DNA of 64,000 nt from assembly GCA_024803745.1 (NCBI GenBank), contig JANJXV010000013.1:15807501-15871500 (forward strand). The letters are read 5' to 3'. A model generated the notes under the pieces. The model made no database searches, was not told the origin of the DNA, and saw only the letters and a list, made by a program, of their open reading frames with translations. The position numbers and the translations under genes were made by a program. This stretch comes from Megascapheus bottae (Eukaryota > Chordata > Mammalia > Rodentia > Geomyidae). Positions 48,880 to 59,615 of the stretch are shown piece by piece (positions within the stretch are counted from its first letter, which is position 1; each line of letters starts with the position of its first letter).

Positions 48880-49215
48880 AGTCAATAAATAACCTCATTG
48901 CCCAAGTCCCTTGACCAAAGGAGGAAGGAATACAGAGAGCTGAGCTGAAGGCATTCAGTGAACTCAGAAAACTGGGAAAGGAGCAGATGACTTAATACAA
49001 TTGACACAGTACATTCGTGATCTTCTCTGCAAGGATACAACAGCATTTGTTCTCTTTCCTAAACTAGGCTCTGTGTTTAGACACAGAGTTGCTGCTATCG
49101 CACCAGCACACTCTTCCCCTAGACAGCTCTGTGCCACACAATACAGCTTCTCTCAGAGCACCCTTGCATCTCCTAACTCAGAAAACACCACAGAAAATAC
49201 ACGCCTTTCACACAG
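48880..49215 (+). promoter_or_regulatory. Possible promoter and first exon of OR52D1-like copy 2
   Basis: This is the counterpart of 41460-41815: a shared GTCAATAAATAACCTCATT start and a matching donor (TTCACACAG/GTAAGT at 49215/49216). The intron to the coding exon would be under 0.9 kb. The right part is CpG-poor and has no long frame. Confidence 0.42.
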
Positions 49216-50108
49216 GTAAGTTCTTAAAATCGTGTTCCCTATGGTCTGAGTTCAAAAAGTCAGAGTTCGGTTATGTATTAAATTGGAGGTTGACAGCTGA
49301 ACCTTAAAAAGCCATCATTGTGACTAACAGGCAAGAGGAGAGAGTAAGACAAGTTTGGGAGAGTGCAGCCAGTGTGAAATGGCAGTAGCCAATACTCTTT
49401 TGCCACTGTTCCCAAAGTGAACATTTAAAAATTAAACGTGCTCTGACACCAATCATTCTGCTGTTTCCAGCTAAATAGATGCTGTCAGCATAGCAGGTAT
49501 CTGGTGTTATCTGAAAATCTCCAAGCAAATAGGAAGGGGCTTCCTAGCTCTGTTTATCTCCTTGGAGTTCCAGTAATGTTGTATGTAGCATTAGAAACAG
49601 ATACTAAATAAAAATGGTTGGTTTGGAAGAGATAGAAGTTCAGATATTGGGATGAGATGAAACACTGAAACCTGAATCTGAGCATATGAGACCCAGTTTT
49701 AGGTCTGCCAGTAACAAGCCTGAGGAGTTGCAATGGCATAAAGACATGGAGTCCACAGAGAAGGATTGCCTAAAGTATAGAAAAAATAGTTAAAGATCTC
49801 TGTAGAAAGGGACAAGAAGAATGCCTACCCTTAAAGAGAAAGACTAAATAATCAAGCAGGGGGAACCAAACAAAACAGAGTCCAAATCACAGGGGTCCAT
49901 TCACATTGTTGTTGAATGATGAAAGAAATGGAAGATTCGTTTGATTAGATACAATAAAACTCTTCCCAGGTGCTTGAACAAGGTGCAGATATTTGTGTCC
50001 ATCTACAAAAATTATTTCCTGGAATGTTATTCTGATAAATCAGTCAGATGCCTAATGTCACAGGCAAGCATGCCCTCACCTGCTAGAGACCTTCATCTGT
50101 CAAGACAG

Positions 50109-51065
50109 ATGTCAGCCGCTAACAGCAGTGACAACGGCCTCCCAGTCACAGTCTTCCTGACAGGGATCCCAGGCCTGGAGTCTGCCCACTTCTGGATTGC
50201 CATCCCATTCTGTGCCATGTATATCGTAGCACTTGTGGGCAACGCTGCCCTCGTGCTGGTCATCAGAACTGCCAGCACTCTCCACACCCCCATGTACCTC
50301 TTCCTTTGCCTCCTCTCACTCGCTGACTTGGCTCTCAGCTCCACCACCGTGCCCAAGACACTGGCAATCCTGTGGTTCCATGCCAGTGAGATTTCCTTCG
50401 GGGGGTGTCTGGCCCAGATGTTTTGTGTGCACGCAGTCTATGCTCTAGAGTCCTCGATTCTTCTGGCCATGGCCTTTGATCGCTATGTGGCTATCTGCAA
50501 CCCGCTGAGATACATGACCATTCTCAACCACACTGTCATAGGCCAGATTGTCTCCATGGGGCTATTCCGTAGTATAGCTATTGTCTCTCCCTTCATCTTT
50601 TTGCTGAGGCGACTGCCCTACTGTGGCCACCGTGTCATGGCTCACACATATTGTGAACATATGGGCATTGCCCGGCTGGCCTGTGCCAATCTCACTGTCA
50701 ATATTATCTATGGGCTGACCGTGGCTCTGCTGGCTATGGGCATGGACTCCATCCTCATTGTCATTTCCTATGGCTTTATCCTCCGAGCCATCTTCAGTCT
50801 CCCATCCCATGATGCCCGCCACAAGGCCCTAAGTACTTGTGGCTCTCACCTAGGTGTCATCCTTGTCTTCTATATCCCTGCCTTCTTCTCCTTCCTCACC
50901 CACCGCTTTGGCCACCAGCGAGTCCCCAAGCATGTGCACATCTTCCTGGCTAACCTCTATGTGCTGGTGCCTCCTGTACTCAACCCTGTCATCTATGGGG
51001 CGAGAACCAAAGAGATTCGGGGTCGACTTCTGAGGCTGCTTCATTTCGGGAAGCCTTCCGTGTAA
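50109..51065 (+). CDS. OR52D1: OR52D1-like olfactory receptor, copy 2
   Basis: This intact 318-codon class I odorant receptor starts MSAANSSDNGLPVTVFLTG. The frame remains open to 49941, but that extension has no receptor similarity, and the ATG at 50109 matches the paralogue's start and length. It carries the same set of motifs as copy 1: MAFDRYVAICNPLRY, the HTYCEHMG loop, KALSTCGSHLGV and PPVLNPVIYG. The protein differs at about 20 positions, clustered at the first few codons, in helices 4-5 and at the last seven residues. Homology stops abruptly around both the start and stop codons. A donor (CAG/GTAAGT) at 49215/49216 could end its first exon, and AATAAA at 51662-51667 could end the transcript. 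It could instead be called a second OR52D subfamily member. Confidence 0.93.
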   Translation: MSAANSSDNGLPVTVFLTGIPGLESAHFWIAIPFCAMYIVALVGNAALVLVIRTASTLHTPMYLFLCLLSLADLALSSTTVPKTLAILWFHASEISFGGCLAQMFCVHAVYALESSILLAMAFDRYVAICNPLRYMTILNHTVIGQIVSMGLFRSIAIVSPFIFLLRRLPYCGHRVMAHTYCEHMGIARLACANLTVNIIYGLTVALLAMGMDSILIVISYGFILRAIFSLPSHDARHKALSTCGSHLGVILVFYIPAFFSFLTHRFGHQRVPKHVHIFLANLYVLVPPVLNPVIYGARTKEIRGRLLRLLHFGKPSV

Positions 51066-52297
51066 ACTGGGAGAAGTTGAAGAGAAGAAACCTAAAGGGT
51101 AAGATTACAACCATCTACATTTACCTGCATGGAAACCTACAATAGGAAAAGGCTAAAGCTCTAGGAGAAAGAGGAGTGGCCAGATTGTATAGAGAAAGGA
51201 ATCATCTTAACATTATTTTGTTCTGAGACATGATTTACTAAGGACCCAGTTAGTTGCCAATCAAGAGAAGACTGAATATCATTATGTAACTGCTTTGCTG
51301 AGGGTCCAATGGGAAGAAAAATGAGTTGGGAGGGAATTTGATCCTGACTTACACAAATTCAGGTAACAGTTAAGAATACAAGCCATGGATGGTGTCAGAG
51401 TACCTAGACTTGAGTCTTACTTCTTTCACCAGTACATCTTTAATCTTGAGCATATTGCTAATATTTTTATACCTCCTTTTGGCCAAACTGTTAAATGAGG
51501 ATCAGAGTCCTGTCCATCTCTTTTTAAAAATTATATCTTTGTTATCTTTAAGTAGCTGTATAAGGGGATACTGAACTCTTAATGTTATAGTATGGAATGC
51601 AAATGTTGATTAGTGCAGAAAACTTAACACAGAGCTTTAGATATAAATTGTTCAACAAAGAAATAAAATGAGAGGTCAAGGTAACATCTCTAAGCATTAT
51701 GCATTATTATGCAAGTTATTTAACTTCCATAAAACTCTTAAAATACTATCTTGTATCACAGGGTTATTGTGATGAGTACCTTACTTAATGAAACTGTGTA
51801 ATTAGTGTTCAGTGGAAATGTATTTTCTTCCATTCTTCTTCCAGACATGCATTTAGAGTTCTTTCTCTTTTGAACAAATAAAGTCATAATATTCAATGTA
51901 CGTATGTATAAAAGGAAGTGGAAAACGATGGGACTGGTAGGGAAGCGGCATTTACGAAGGGAAAGGAGGGTGATGGAAGGGCTAAGTCTGATCAAAGGGC
52001 ATTGTATATGTACATATATACATATATACACGCGTATATATGTAACTTTATTTTTATTTTAAGAGCCCGTAATTCAGAGAAACTGATTGTCTGAAGTGAT
52101 AAAAGTCTACAAAAGAAGAAAAGATGCTACTAGTCTAAGGTTATACCCTTTAATAGACATTATTCTGCACAAATACCCTGCCTTTTAGATTGGAAATGAT
52201 AGAAGATCTGAATCTAAATAGCCTTGAACTTAAGTATCATTTTTCTTTTTTCCTTCTTTCCTTCCTTTCTGCCTTCCTTCCTGTTTTGGGGGAGGGG

Positions 52298-52490
52298 GGG
52301 TTGCCAGTCCTGGGGCTTGAACTCAGGGTCTGAGCATTGTCCTTGGGCTTTCTCAAGGCTAGAACTTTACCACTTGAGCCACAGCACCACTTCCAGTTTT
52401 TACTATATATATGGTACCAAGAAATGGAACCTGGGTCTTTGTGCAGGCTAGGCAAGCACTCTACCATTAGGCCACACTCCTGGCCCCATT
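52298..52490 (-). mobile_element. ID-ID dimer SINE
   Basis: Full reverse copy (GCCAGTCCTGGGGCTTGAAC to ACTCCTGGCCCC). A CTTT/CCTT pyrimidine tract (52230-52285) sits at its tail end. Confidence 0.88.
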
Positions 52491-52981
52491 ATCATCTTTC
52501 TTATCTACTATATTCATGAATTAGGTCATCCCACTTAACTATCTCCAGACTTGACAAAGTGTTTATTATAAGTAGCTGAAACAAAGTCAGTTCTCAGTGT
52601 TGGCAACATATAGGTAGTAAATCTTTAATTCATAAAGTATATATGTCTCATTGTGTCTATATAACTTGGTATATATTATTTGTTTTCTGATTAGCTCATT
52701 CTTACTCTAAAACTATCACAGCAGACATTTCATCTGGGCCTTATACATAATTAGTAAACACATAAATATTGATAAAAATTATGGGTCAAAATGGTATGTA
52801 TCATACTGTTTATTGAATTAAGAGTATCACTATTATGCTATTTTAATGAGTAATGAAAATGTATGCTCGGCATAGTGTCTGTTACTTAGTAACTTGTTTT
52901 GTGCTTGTTTGTATTACCCGGAGAGAGTTCATATAGAAGCATATCCATAAACTTGGGATAGAGGTTTGCCTGAGTTTTAAT

Positions 52982-53092
52982 AAAAGGGTATCAATGTATG
53001 TGAATTAATGCACCTTCTATCTGGCAAGTATCATGTAACCCTTTTATTAATTACAATAAATTTTTTTTAAAAAAAAAGAAAAAAAAACAGGA
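52982..53092 (+). mobile_element. LINE-1 3'-end fragment
   Basis: A short severely truncated copy of the L1 3' end (GGGTATCAATGTATGTGAAT, then ATTACAATAAA) with an A-rich tail. Confidence 0.8.
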
Positions 53093-53139
53093 AAGCAATT
53101 ATAAGAAATCTGATACCAAAAGCCACAAGTGACTCAGGA

Positions 53140-53335
53140 AGTATCAGCTTTGGCTTTGCCAGTTCAAACTTATGCTGGGCTTTCTCCTTTGAGCTCTTTT
53201 GTGTGAAAACTCCTAGCTCTTGATGGATTCTTGTCATGAATCTGCCCCTCCAGCTGACTTTGAACCACAATCCTCAGATCTCAGCCTCCTGAATAGCTAG
53301 AATTACAGAATTATGACATTGGCACCTGGCAGAAT
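53140..53335 (-). mobile_element. 7SL/ID-dimer SINE, partial
   Basis: The 7SL half is clear (CTCAGATCTCAGCCTCCTGA; CATTGGCACCTGGC). The ID half is worn. Confidence 0.65.
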
Positions 53336-53921
53336 AAAGTGTTTTGTGGGATAAAGGAAACTTGAATAGAAGGAGAGAATGGTGTTCAGAGGACTAGCAG
53401 TTAACCAGGATTCTTAAACAAATACCAAAGAAAAACTCTAGTTCAGTGGGAGGTTACATGTATTTTCAATCCTATCAAGAGACTGGTCTTATAACCAGAG
53501 AAATACAAATGCAAAACTGTGCCACAAAGAGGCCTTTTGGGGTGATCAACAACTAGGATTCCTTCCTGGCTACTCTGGAGGACAGTAGGAATGGCATTGC
53601 TGATTGAGCATGAGTAATAAAAACAAGAAACTTTAACTTTACCTGTGATTAAAACTTCAAGAAGATTCTGTTGTTAGAGATAGGATAATAGGCAGAGCCC
53701 ATTTTTGAAACCACATAACATGATCAATACCTCTCCATGTAATGTTCCCTTTGTCTACTCACCCCCCCAAAATGACGACACACGTGAGGATCCAAGCAAT
53801 CTTTTTTTTTTTTTAATTTAGAACAGTCTTGGGCGATGTAGAGGGAGGAATTCCTAAAAGTGAATTCCCCCTCCTCCCTTTCCTCTCTGTCTTCACAGAT
53901 TGGTGCACTGTGAGCACAGCC

Positions 53922-55481
53922 CTAGGCCAGTGGCACCCCTAGAAGCCTCTCAATGGCAGCATGGATGTCTCCATCTGTGGCTATGAGGGCCTGCAAGTTT
54001 GCGTCATGATCAGCAAAACCTAGGGCCTTCAGCTGCTCCAGTTCTTGTTGGTAGCGACTTTCAGTAAAGAGGAATGAAGGGACTGTAGATTGGGTAGACT
54101 GGGAACAGGCATTGGCCAGTGCATGGAGGAGCTGGAGAACAGCCAGTGTGGGTTGTATGGGGTCTTCTCTAAGACCTTGCTTTCTAGCCCTGGCTTCTGG
54201 GACTCCTCTAGCCACACGTGGTCTAGCTGGATCTCTAAAGAATGGTCCCAGTCCAGGCACCTCCTTGGACAGTATCTGGAGGCCTTGTTCAATCTGGATC
54301 AATGCCTGCAGTGCACGTGGGTTGGTGAGAATGGGAAGAAGTGGAATATGATGTAGCAGGGGGCTGCTGGTGGCCAGCTGGTGTAACAGAGATGGATTCT
54401 GCTGCAGGACATGCAAGGCTCGGCGCAGAACAGGGGGTGAAAGTGTCTGCTGACTGGCTAGGTAGCCTTTCTCTATGTGTTGCTGGCTGTCCTGGGAGGG
54501 AAAATCTTGCCCTGGGTATAAGTCTGGTATACCAATTTTGTACCCCGAACTGACCTGATTTGGGGCCAGGCCCCTGGCATGGGCGCCTCCTCCTGAACTA
54601 ACCTCTTGTACCAGTGGCCTGGTAGGTGCAGAGGTGGTAGGGATGCTTGTGGTGGTGGTGGTGATAGTATCAGAATTGCTTTCAGCATTGGCTTCTCCTC
54701 TGAAAGAGTCAGAACTTGAAACGTAGCCTTTGGAGGCAACCAGTAGAGCCAGAGGAGAGAACATGAGCTGTTGTATATCAGAGTAGACAGGGTGCATAGC
54801 ATTATCACCACCTGGTACTGCATTTAAAGAGTCCAGGCTCCGCTTTTTTTCCAGCAGTAGTACATGTTGCCGGATTGGCTTCTGAAAGGTTTCCAAAGTC
54901 TTGAGGGCCGGGTCACGTCTCTGGACCTGTCTTGAAGCTTCAGGAACATTGGCTTGTTTCTCACTTGCCAGGCCTTGAATTAAAGGGTCTTCCAAGAACT
55001 GCACCAAAGATTCTGGTGCCATCATCAGCAAGGGAGCCAGCTGGCAGAAGATATCAACCAGTTCGGGTAAATTCCGGGCCAGCCGGCCCAGCCTAGTTGG
55101 AATGCCTGCACTCTCAGAAGCTGGTGGTTCAGAACGATGGGTGCCGTGGCCTGTGGGACCTGGCAGAGTTCCTGGACAGGTTGGCCCTTTCAAACGAGTC
55201 CTCACCACCAGGTGAACTGTCGATCCATCCAGGATGCCACGCTGGCTCAGGATGTCTTGATCACGAAGGATCTTTCCAGTGAAGATGAGAACCAGTCGGT
55301 CAGGGTCACAGTGAAGGCGTTTGGCAATCTGCTTCTTAAAGTGGCAAACATTGCTATTTTCTGCCAGCAAAAAATCCTGATAGTCCTGTGGGGTCTTGAC
55401 AGACACGCGAATGGTCTGTGATGATGTCTCCCGACCAGATACCAGCTGACTGTCTCCTGCTTCTTCTCTAGCCCGTGCCAT
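53922..55481 (-). CDS. UBQLN5: Ubiquilin-5-like protein (UBL-UBA shuttle factor)
   Basis: This 519-codon intronless frame encodes a ubiquilin, a cytosolic adaptor whose UBL binds the proteasome and whose UBA binds ubiquitin. The UBL spans about residues 23-95 (from IRVSVKTP to HLVVRT). A degenerate STI1-like region covers 145-245 (FLEDPLIQG, then AVPGGDN), shorter than in UBQLN3 by roughly 16 residues. A second STI1-like segment carries NPRALQALIQIEQGLQ. The UBA occupies about 478-519 ([31 protein letters not shown]). The open frame extends 17 codons upstream, but the ATG at 55481 gives the family-like N-terminus MARAREE. A splice acceptor at 55535 (CTTCTACAG on minus) is plausible. Position between OR52D1 and UBQLN3 and the divergent sequence fit mouse Ubqln5, which I recall as adjacent to Ubqln3. 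UBQLNL is the main alternative. Confidence 0.8.
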   Translation of the reverse strand: MARAREEAGDSQLVSGRETSSQTIRVSVKTPQDYQDFLLAENSNVCHFKKQIAKRLHCDPDRLVLIFTGKILRDQDILSQRGILDGSTVHLVVRTRLKGPTCPGTLPGPTGHGTHRSEPPASESAGIPTRLGRLARNLPELVDIFCQLAPLLMMAPESLVQFLEDPLIQGLASEKQANVPEASRQVQRRDPALKTLETFQKPIRQHVLLLEKKRSLDSLNAVPGGDNAMHPVYSDIQQLMFSPLALLVASKGYVSSSDSFRGEANAESNSDTITTTTTSIPTTSAPTRPLVQEVSSGGGAHARGLAPNQVSSGYKIGIPDLYPGQDFPSQDSQQHIEKGYLASQQTLSPPVLRRALHVLQQNPSLLHQLATSSPLLHHIPLLPILTNPRALQALIQIEQGLQILSKEVPGLGPFFRDPARPRVARGVPEARARKQGLREDPIQPTLAVLQLLHALANACSQSTQSTVPSFLFTESRYQQELEQLKALGFADHDANLQALIATDGDIHAAIERLLGVPLA

Positions 55482-55706
55482 CCTTCCTTGCAAACAGAAT
55501 GCTGGGTTAGTTGAGGGTACTATGGAGCACAAACCTGTAGAAGCCTAGGTCTGGCACTGAGCACACCTGGGTGCAGGGACCAGTGGGTGTCCAGCGATGT
55601 CCTTTCACCCACGTCCCGCAGATGCCACCTCCCAGTGTAGCCCTGCAGCCACCTGGTTCCATAAGAGGGGCAGCTTGCTCCTGCCTTAGACCAGCCTTTG
55701 GGGGTA

Positions 55707-55726
55707 TGATGTCAGTGATGAGGTCA
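55707..55726. promoter_or_regulatory. Paired CRE-like sites upstream of UBQLN5
   Basis: TGATGTCA (55707-55714) and TGAGGTCA (55719-55726) are separated by 4 bp. Each differs from the palindromic CRE (TGACGTCA) by one base. They lie about 230 bp upstream of the UBQLN5 start codon. CREM/CREB sites drive many haploid germ-cell genes. Function here is inferred. Confidence 0.45.
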
Positions 55727-55771
55727 TAGTTAGAAGTCAGGCTTGAATGGGGGAAAGGTAGAGAGCTTACC

Positions 55772-56934
55772 ACCAGCTTAGGGCTAGGCTCTCTTCATGG
55801 TTTGGTTTAAGCAGCAGGAGAAAAATGTCTCCACTGTCTAGAAACCTTTTGCCCAGAACTTTGTTCCACCATTGACAAGCCTAACATTTGTGTTTGATAA
55901 ATGTTTGAACATGGTAGAATTGAAAAGGTACTAATCTGAGCATTCGGGAGCATGGATGCCAGTCATTAAGCCTTCAATAAATTACTGAAGACTGAACCGT
56001 GGTCAAGCCAAGTCCTCAAGTCCCTGTGCCGTCAGAGCAGTATGGAGATATGTATAATTAGTCCATACAGACTTAAAGGGGTCTATAGTTATCTTTCCTC
56101 TGAGGTCCTGTAGGCTGAAGACCTCTGTAGTTTTAAAGACATCAGTATATTCCCCAAAATTTGTCAGCCAGGTTGCTCTCAAAGGGAGCCGATAACCTTG
56201 ACTCAGAGGAAGAGGACTCCAACAAGAGAAATCAGAAGAACTTAACAGATGAAATCTAGGCCAGTATGATTTAATGACTGCTATAGGTGGTAACATCTTT
56301 AGAAAGAAGACACATCACTTGGGAGGTTGTAAAAGATAGTCTCTAAAGTCCATTAGGCAGCTGGAGCCCTAGAATAAATTCTAATCCCTGGAGCAATTAT
56401 TTGTCACTGTGAGAATGGATACATTTCAGGCTATCTTAGTTTTGTATCCATTTATAATTGCTGTTAGGTACTTGATCCTCTTTTTTTCGGGTTCGGAAAG
56501 TTTCAAAGACAATAAAAATAATCTGAATTTGGCTGCCTAGAATGTCACCTTATAGAAAACACCTAGAATTCATGAGTGTCATGAGCATCTAGATCTTTCT
56601 GTGCTATCACACATTGATACATGCTCCTAAACATTGTTTGCATGAGGATCTCGTGTCCAACCTACATCAAGACCTGCAAACTTGTCATTTCTCAGACTGA
56701 AAGAAGTTCCCACTCCCAGGAGCTTTTAAGGCAGCTGGGCCTCTCCTCGTGGGCATACCTCAATGCAGCATCGACATGTAAGTATTCCTGCATGGCCAAT
56801 TCCTTTGGAGATTCTCTTTGGATGGCCCTCCAAAGAATCAGATACTCTTAGTGTCTGGCTTTCTCTCAGGAGATACAATAGGAACAAGAATTAAGAAATA
56901 GTCCAGGTAATTGATCACAAACTACCTTTGCAGT
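55772..56934. other. UBQLN5 upstream region; no gene seen
   Basis: It begins with a donor-like minus-strand GTAAGC at 55769-55770, a possible end of a UBQLN5 first exon. The remainder is unique sequence with no supported frame. Confidence 0.4.
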
Positions 56935-57140
56935 CAGATGTTGGTAGCTCATAGTTGTAACTCTAGCTTAGGAGGCTTATATCAGACAATGGTGGTTTGA
57001 GTTTTCATTCCATGCAGAAAAGTCCCTGAAGCGTTGTCTCCAAAATAACCATCACAAAGCCAGCCTGAAGGTATGGCTCAAGTGATAGAGTTCCAGGCAA
57101 ATAAGCAATAAGGACACATGCTCACTTCAAATCCTGAAAC
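56935..57140 (+). mobile_element. Old 7SL/ID-dimer SINE
   Basis: Diverged copy (GTTGGTAGCTCATAGTTGTA; GGTATGGCTCAAGTGATAGA). Confidence 0.6.
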
Positions 57141-57461
57141 TGTCCAAAATATATTCATTAGCTCTTTAATTAATAAAAGCTTGGTTTATTGAATGTGAAA
57201 TGACAAGAAACTTGACTTATATGTAAACATTGTATTACATGATATATATGAATATAAAATTATTCTATGCTTTTCATAAACCTTTTGAAACTCTGATAAA
57301 GATTCTTTGTTCATGACATGTGTCTTTGTTTATGATGTATATAGTTTTACAATTTTCTTTCTGGAAACATTTTTTACCAATTTTATTAAATTTATTCTCA
57401 TAAAATGAAAACAAAAGATTTTTTTACCTTGCTAATTGTTCTTAAAGGCAAAATTGTTCTT

Positions 57462-57712
57462 AAAAGGCAGGTGCGGTGGCTCATGCCTGTAATCCTACCT
57501 ACTCAAGAGGCTGAGATCTGAGGATGGGGTTCAAAACCAACCCGGGCACTAAAGTCCGTGAGACTCTTACCTCCAGATAACCACTACAAAACCGGAAGTG
57601 GCGCTGTGGCTGAAGGGATAGGGTGGTAGCCTTGAGCTGAAGACCTCAGGGACAGCTCCCAGGCCCACCTAGAATCCAAGTCCCCATGACTGACAAAAAA
57701 AAAAGGCAAAAC
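57462..57712 (+). mobile_element. 7SL/ID-dimer SINE
   Basis: A full, young-looking copy (GGTGCGGTGGCTCATGCCTG to CCATGACTGAC) with an A10 tail. It retains CpGs. Confidence 0.88.
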
Positions 57713-58727
57713 AAACAAAATAGAATCACTTTTTTATTTTTGCAGGTATTATTTTCCCTCTTATAGATTCTAAGGTGAACCATCTGTCAGGTACCTTTTC
57801 TAAAAGGTTGCATTGGCAGAGCCTGAATAATTAAAAAGCAGGTGATCTGACAGAAATGAATAATACCATCATGGCCATATTTAATTTGGGGTCTATTTTA
57901 GATTTCATGAATGCCTGTTCAAGCTAGAGATGCAGACCTGCTATTCCTTAGTATGCACAGGCCTTGAAAACCACAGAGTTACAGCAACTAAGCCAGAGCC
58001 AAACCAAATTTGTTATTAATCTTTTACCTCAATGTGCACTACAGAATTGTTCTTGTGCAAGTCTTTCCCGCTTCAAAGCTTACTGCTGACACTCTTCAAG
58101 TCTTATCCCTGCAAATACTCTGAGAAGACTTTTCTATCTCCCTGGGCTGGGCTAGCAACAACCTGTTTATACTGTTTGTGGCTTTTCATATTTTTCTTCA
58201 TAGCACTTATAGTTGGTCATGGCGCATAATGAGTGTCATCATGCATTCAATTTGAGCAATTCATGTTACCCTATCATAAATTGCTGAAGTAGGGTTGTCT
58301 CTATCTCATTAACATTAAATTCCTAATAGCTAGCAGATGCTGAGCACAAGAAAGGCATAGGATTTTGAACAGGAAGTTGCAAGAAATCAAATCTCTAAAT
58401 CCTGCTACCAGGGCTATTATGAACTAAGAGGTTTGGAAAATTAGAAGGCAGCTGTGTATCTATATACATAGAACTCGGCATGGAAGTTTGAAAATGACAG
58501 CCTTTGGAGGAAATAACTATAAGAAACTGTGTCAGTCATTCATTAAGGGAACCCCAAATTAAGAAAAACTAAACACAGACTACAAAAGCACTATTTCTAC
58601 AGTATGCAAGGTCTGGAAGACTTCTAGAAAGAAGACCAAGAATTGCAGCAAAACACCTTCCTCCTCATCTCTGTTTGTCTCTTTCTCACTCCGTGTGTGA
58701 ATTTTTGTGTCTCACTCAGCTATCTGA

Positions 58728-58730
<3 letters not shown>

Positions 58731-58769
<39 letters not shown>

Positions 58770-58850
58770 ATGTGTATGTGTGCGCATGTGTATGTGTGCT
58801 TCTTTCTGGTTTCTCTCTCTCACTCGGCTGTCTGACTTTGTGTGCATGTG

Positions 58851-58897
<47 letters not shown>
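58731..58897. repeat. Two (GT)n arrays within a tandem duplication
   Basis: GT arrays at 58731-58768 and 58852-58897 are each preceded by a similar unit (CTCACTCAGCTATCTGATTC and CTCACTCGGCTGTCTGACTT), about 120 bp apart. Confidence 0.85.
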
Positions 58898-58898
<1 letters not shown>

Positions 58899-59039
58899 CC
58901 CTCTGTGTTTCTCTCTGTGTCTCACTTGGTTCCATCTTTGTCTCTGTGTCTTTGTCTTCAGACTAAACATTTTACTAGAAATAGCCCTTATCACTAACTC
59001 TTCTCCCATATTCTCTTTTTCCTGTGTGCACACCAGTAT

Positions 59040-59260
59040 TGGGGCTTAAACAAATTATCTGGACGCTGTCCTTTAACTGTTTTGCTCAAGGCTAGTGCTC
59101 TGTCACTTGAGCCACAGCTCTACTTCCAAATTTTTTGCTGATTAACTATAGTCAAGGGACTCTTGGACTTTGCTGCCAAGGCTGGCTTCTAGCTGCCATC
59201 CTCAGATCTCAGCCTCCTGAGTAGCTAGGATTACGGATAGGAGCCACCATCACTCAGTAC
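59040..59260 (-). mobile_element. 7SL/ID-dimer SINE downstream of UBQLN3
   Basis: Reverse copy (TTTTGCTCAAGGCTAGTGCT; CTCAGATCTCAGCCTCCTGA), about 350 bp beyond the UBQLN3 stop codon. Confidence 0.85.
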
Positions 59261-59615
59261 TCTCCCCTTTTTTGTAATCCCCCCCCTTTTTTTTTAAGAA
59301 TCAGACTCAGGCAGCAGGTGACACTGGAGAATGGATGTAATTGCATCTCAAGGTAAACACACACAGAGCTCAGACAGGGGCCCTATGGCAGGAAAGTGGA
59401 AGGAATGATTGGGTCACAAACAGTACCCCTACCCTATATTTCTGGCTCTTTAGTCTTCCTCAATGACTCTGGACCAACATTGTCTCCTCAGTAAAGAGCA
59501 TTATAGTAAATTTGGTTTATAGTACAGCTGTATTCAAGAGCAGGAGAGCTAGGTAATCGGATGAGGGATGGGGCAAGGCACAGAGGAAAAGATGTGGTCT
59601 GAGTAGCTAGGACTC

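Noticed and set aside
49941..50108. 56-residue N-terminal extension of OR52D1-like copy 2
   Set aside because: The paralogue has no such extension, and the sequence looks like intron or 5' UTR.
58643..59049. Cys/Val-rich frames around 58.7-59.0 kb
   Set aside because: They are translations of two GT microsatellite arrays.
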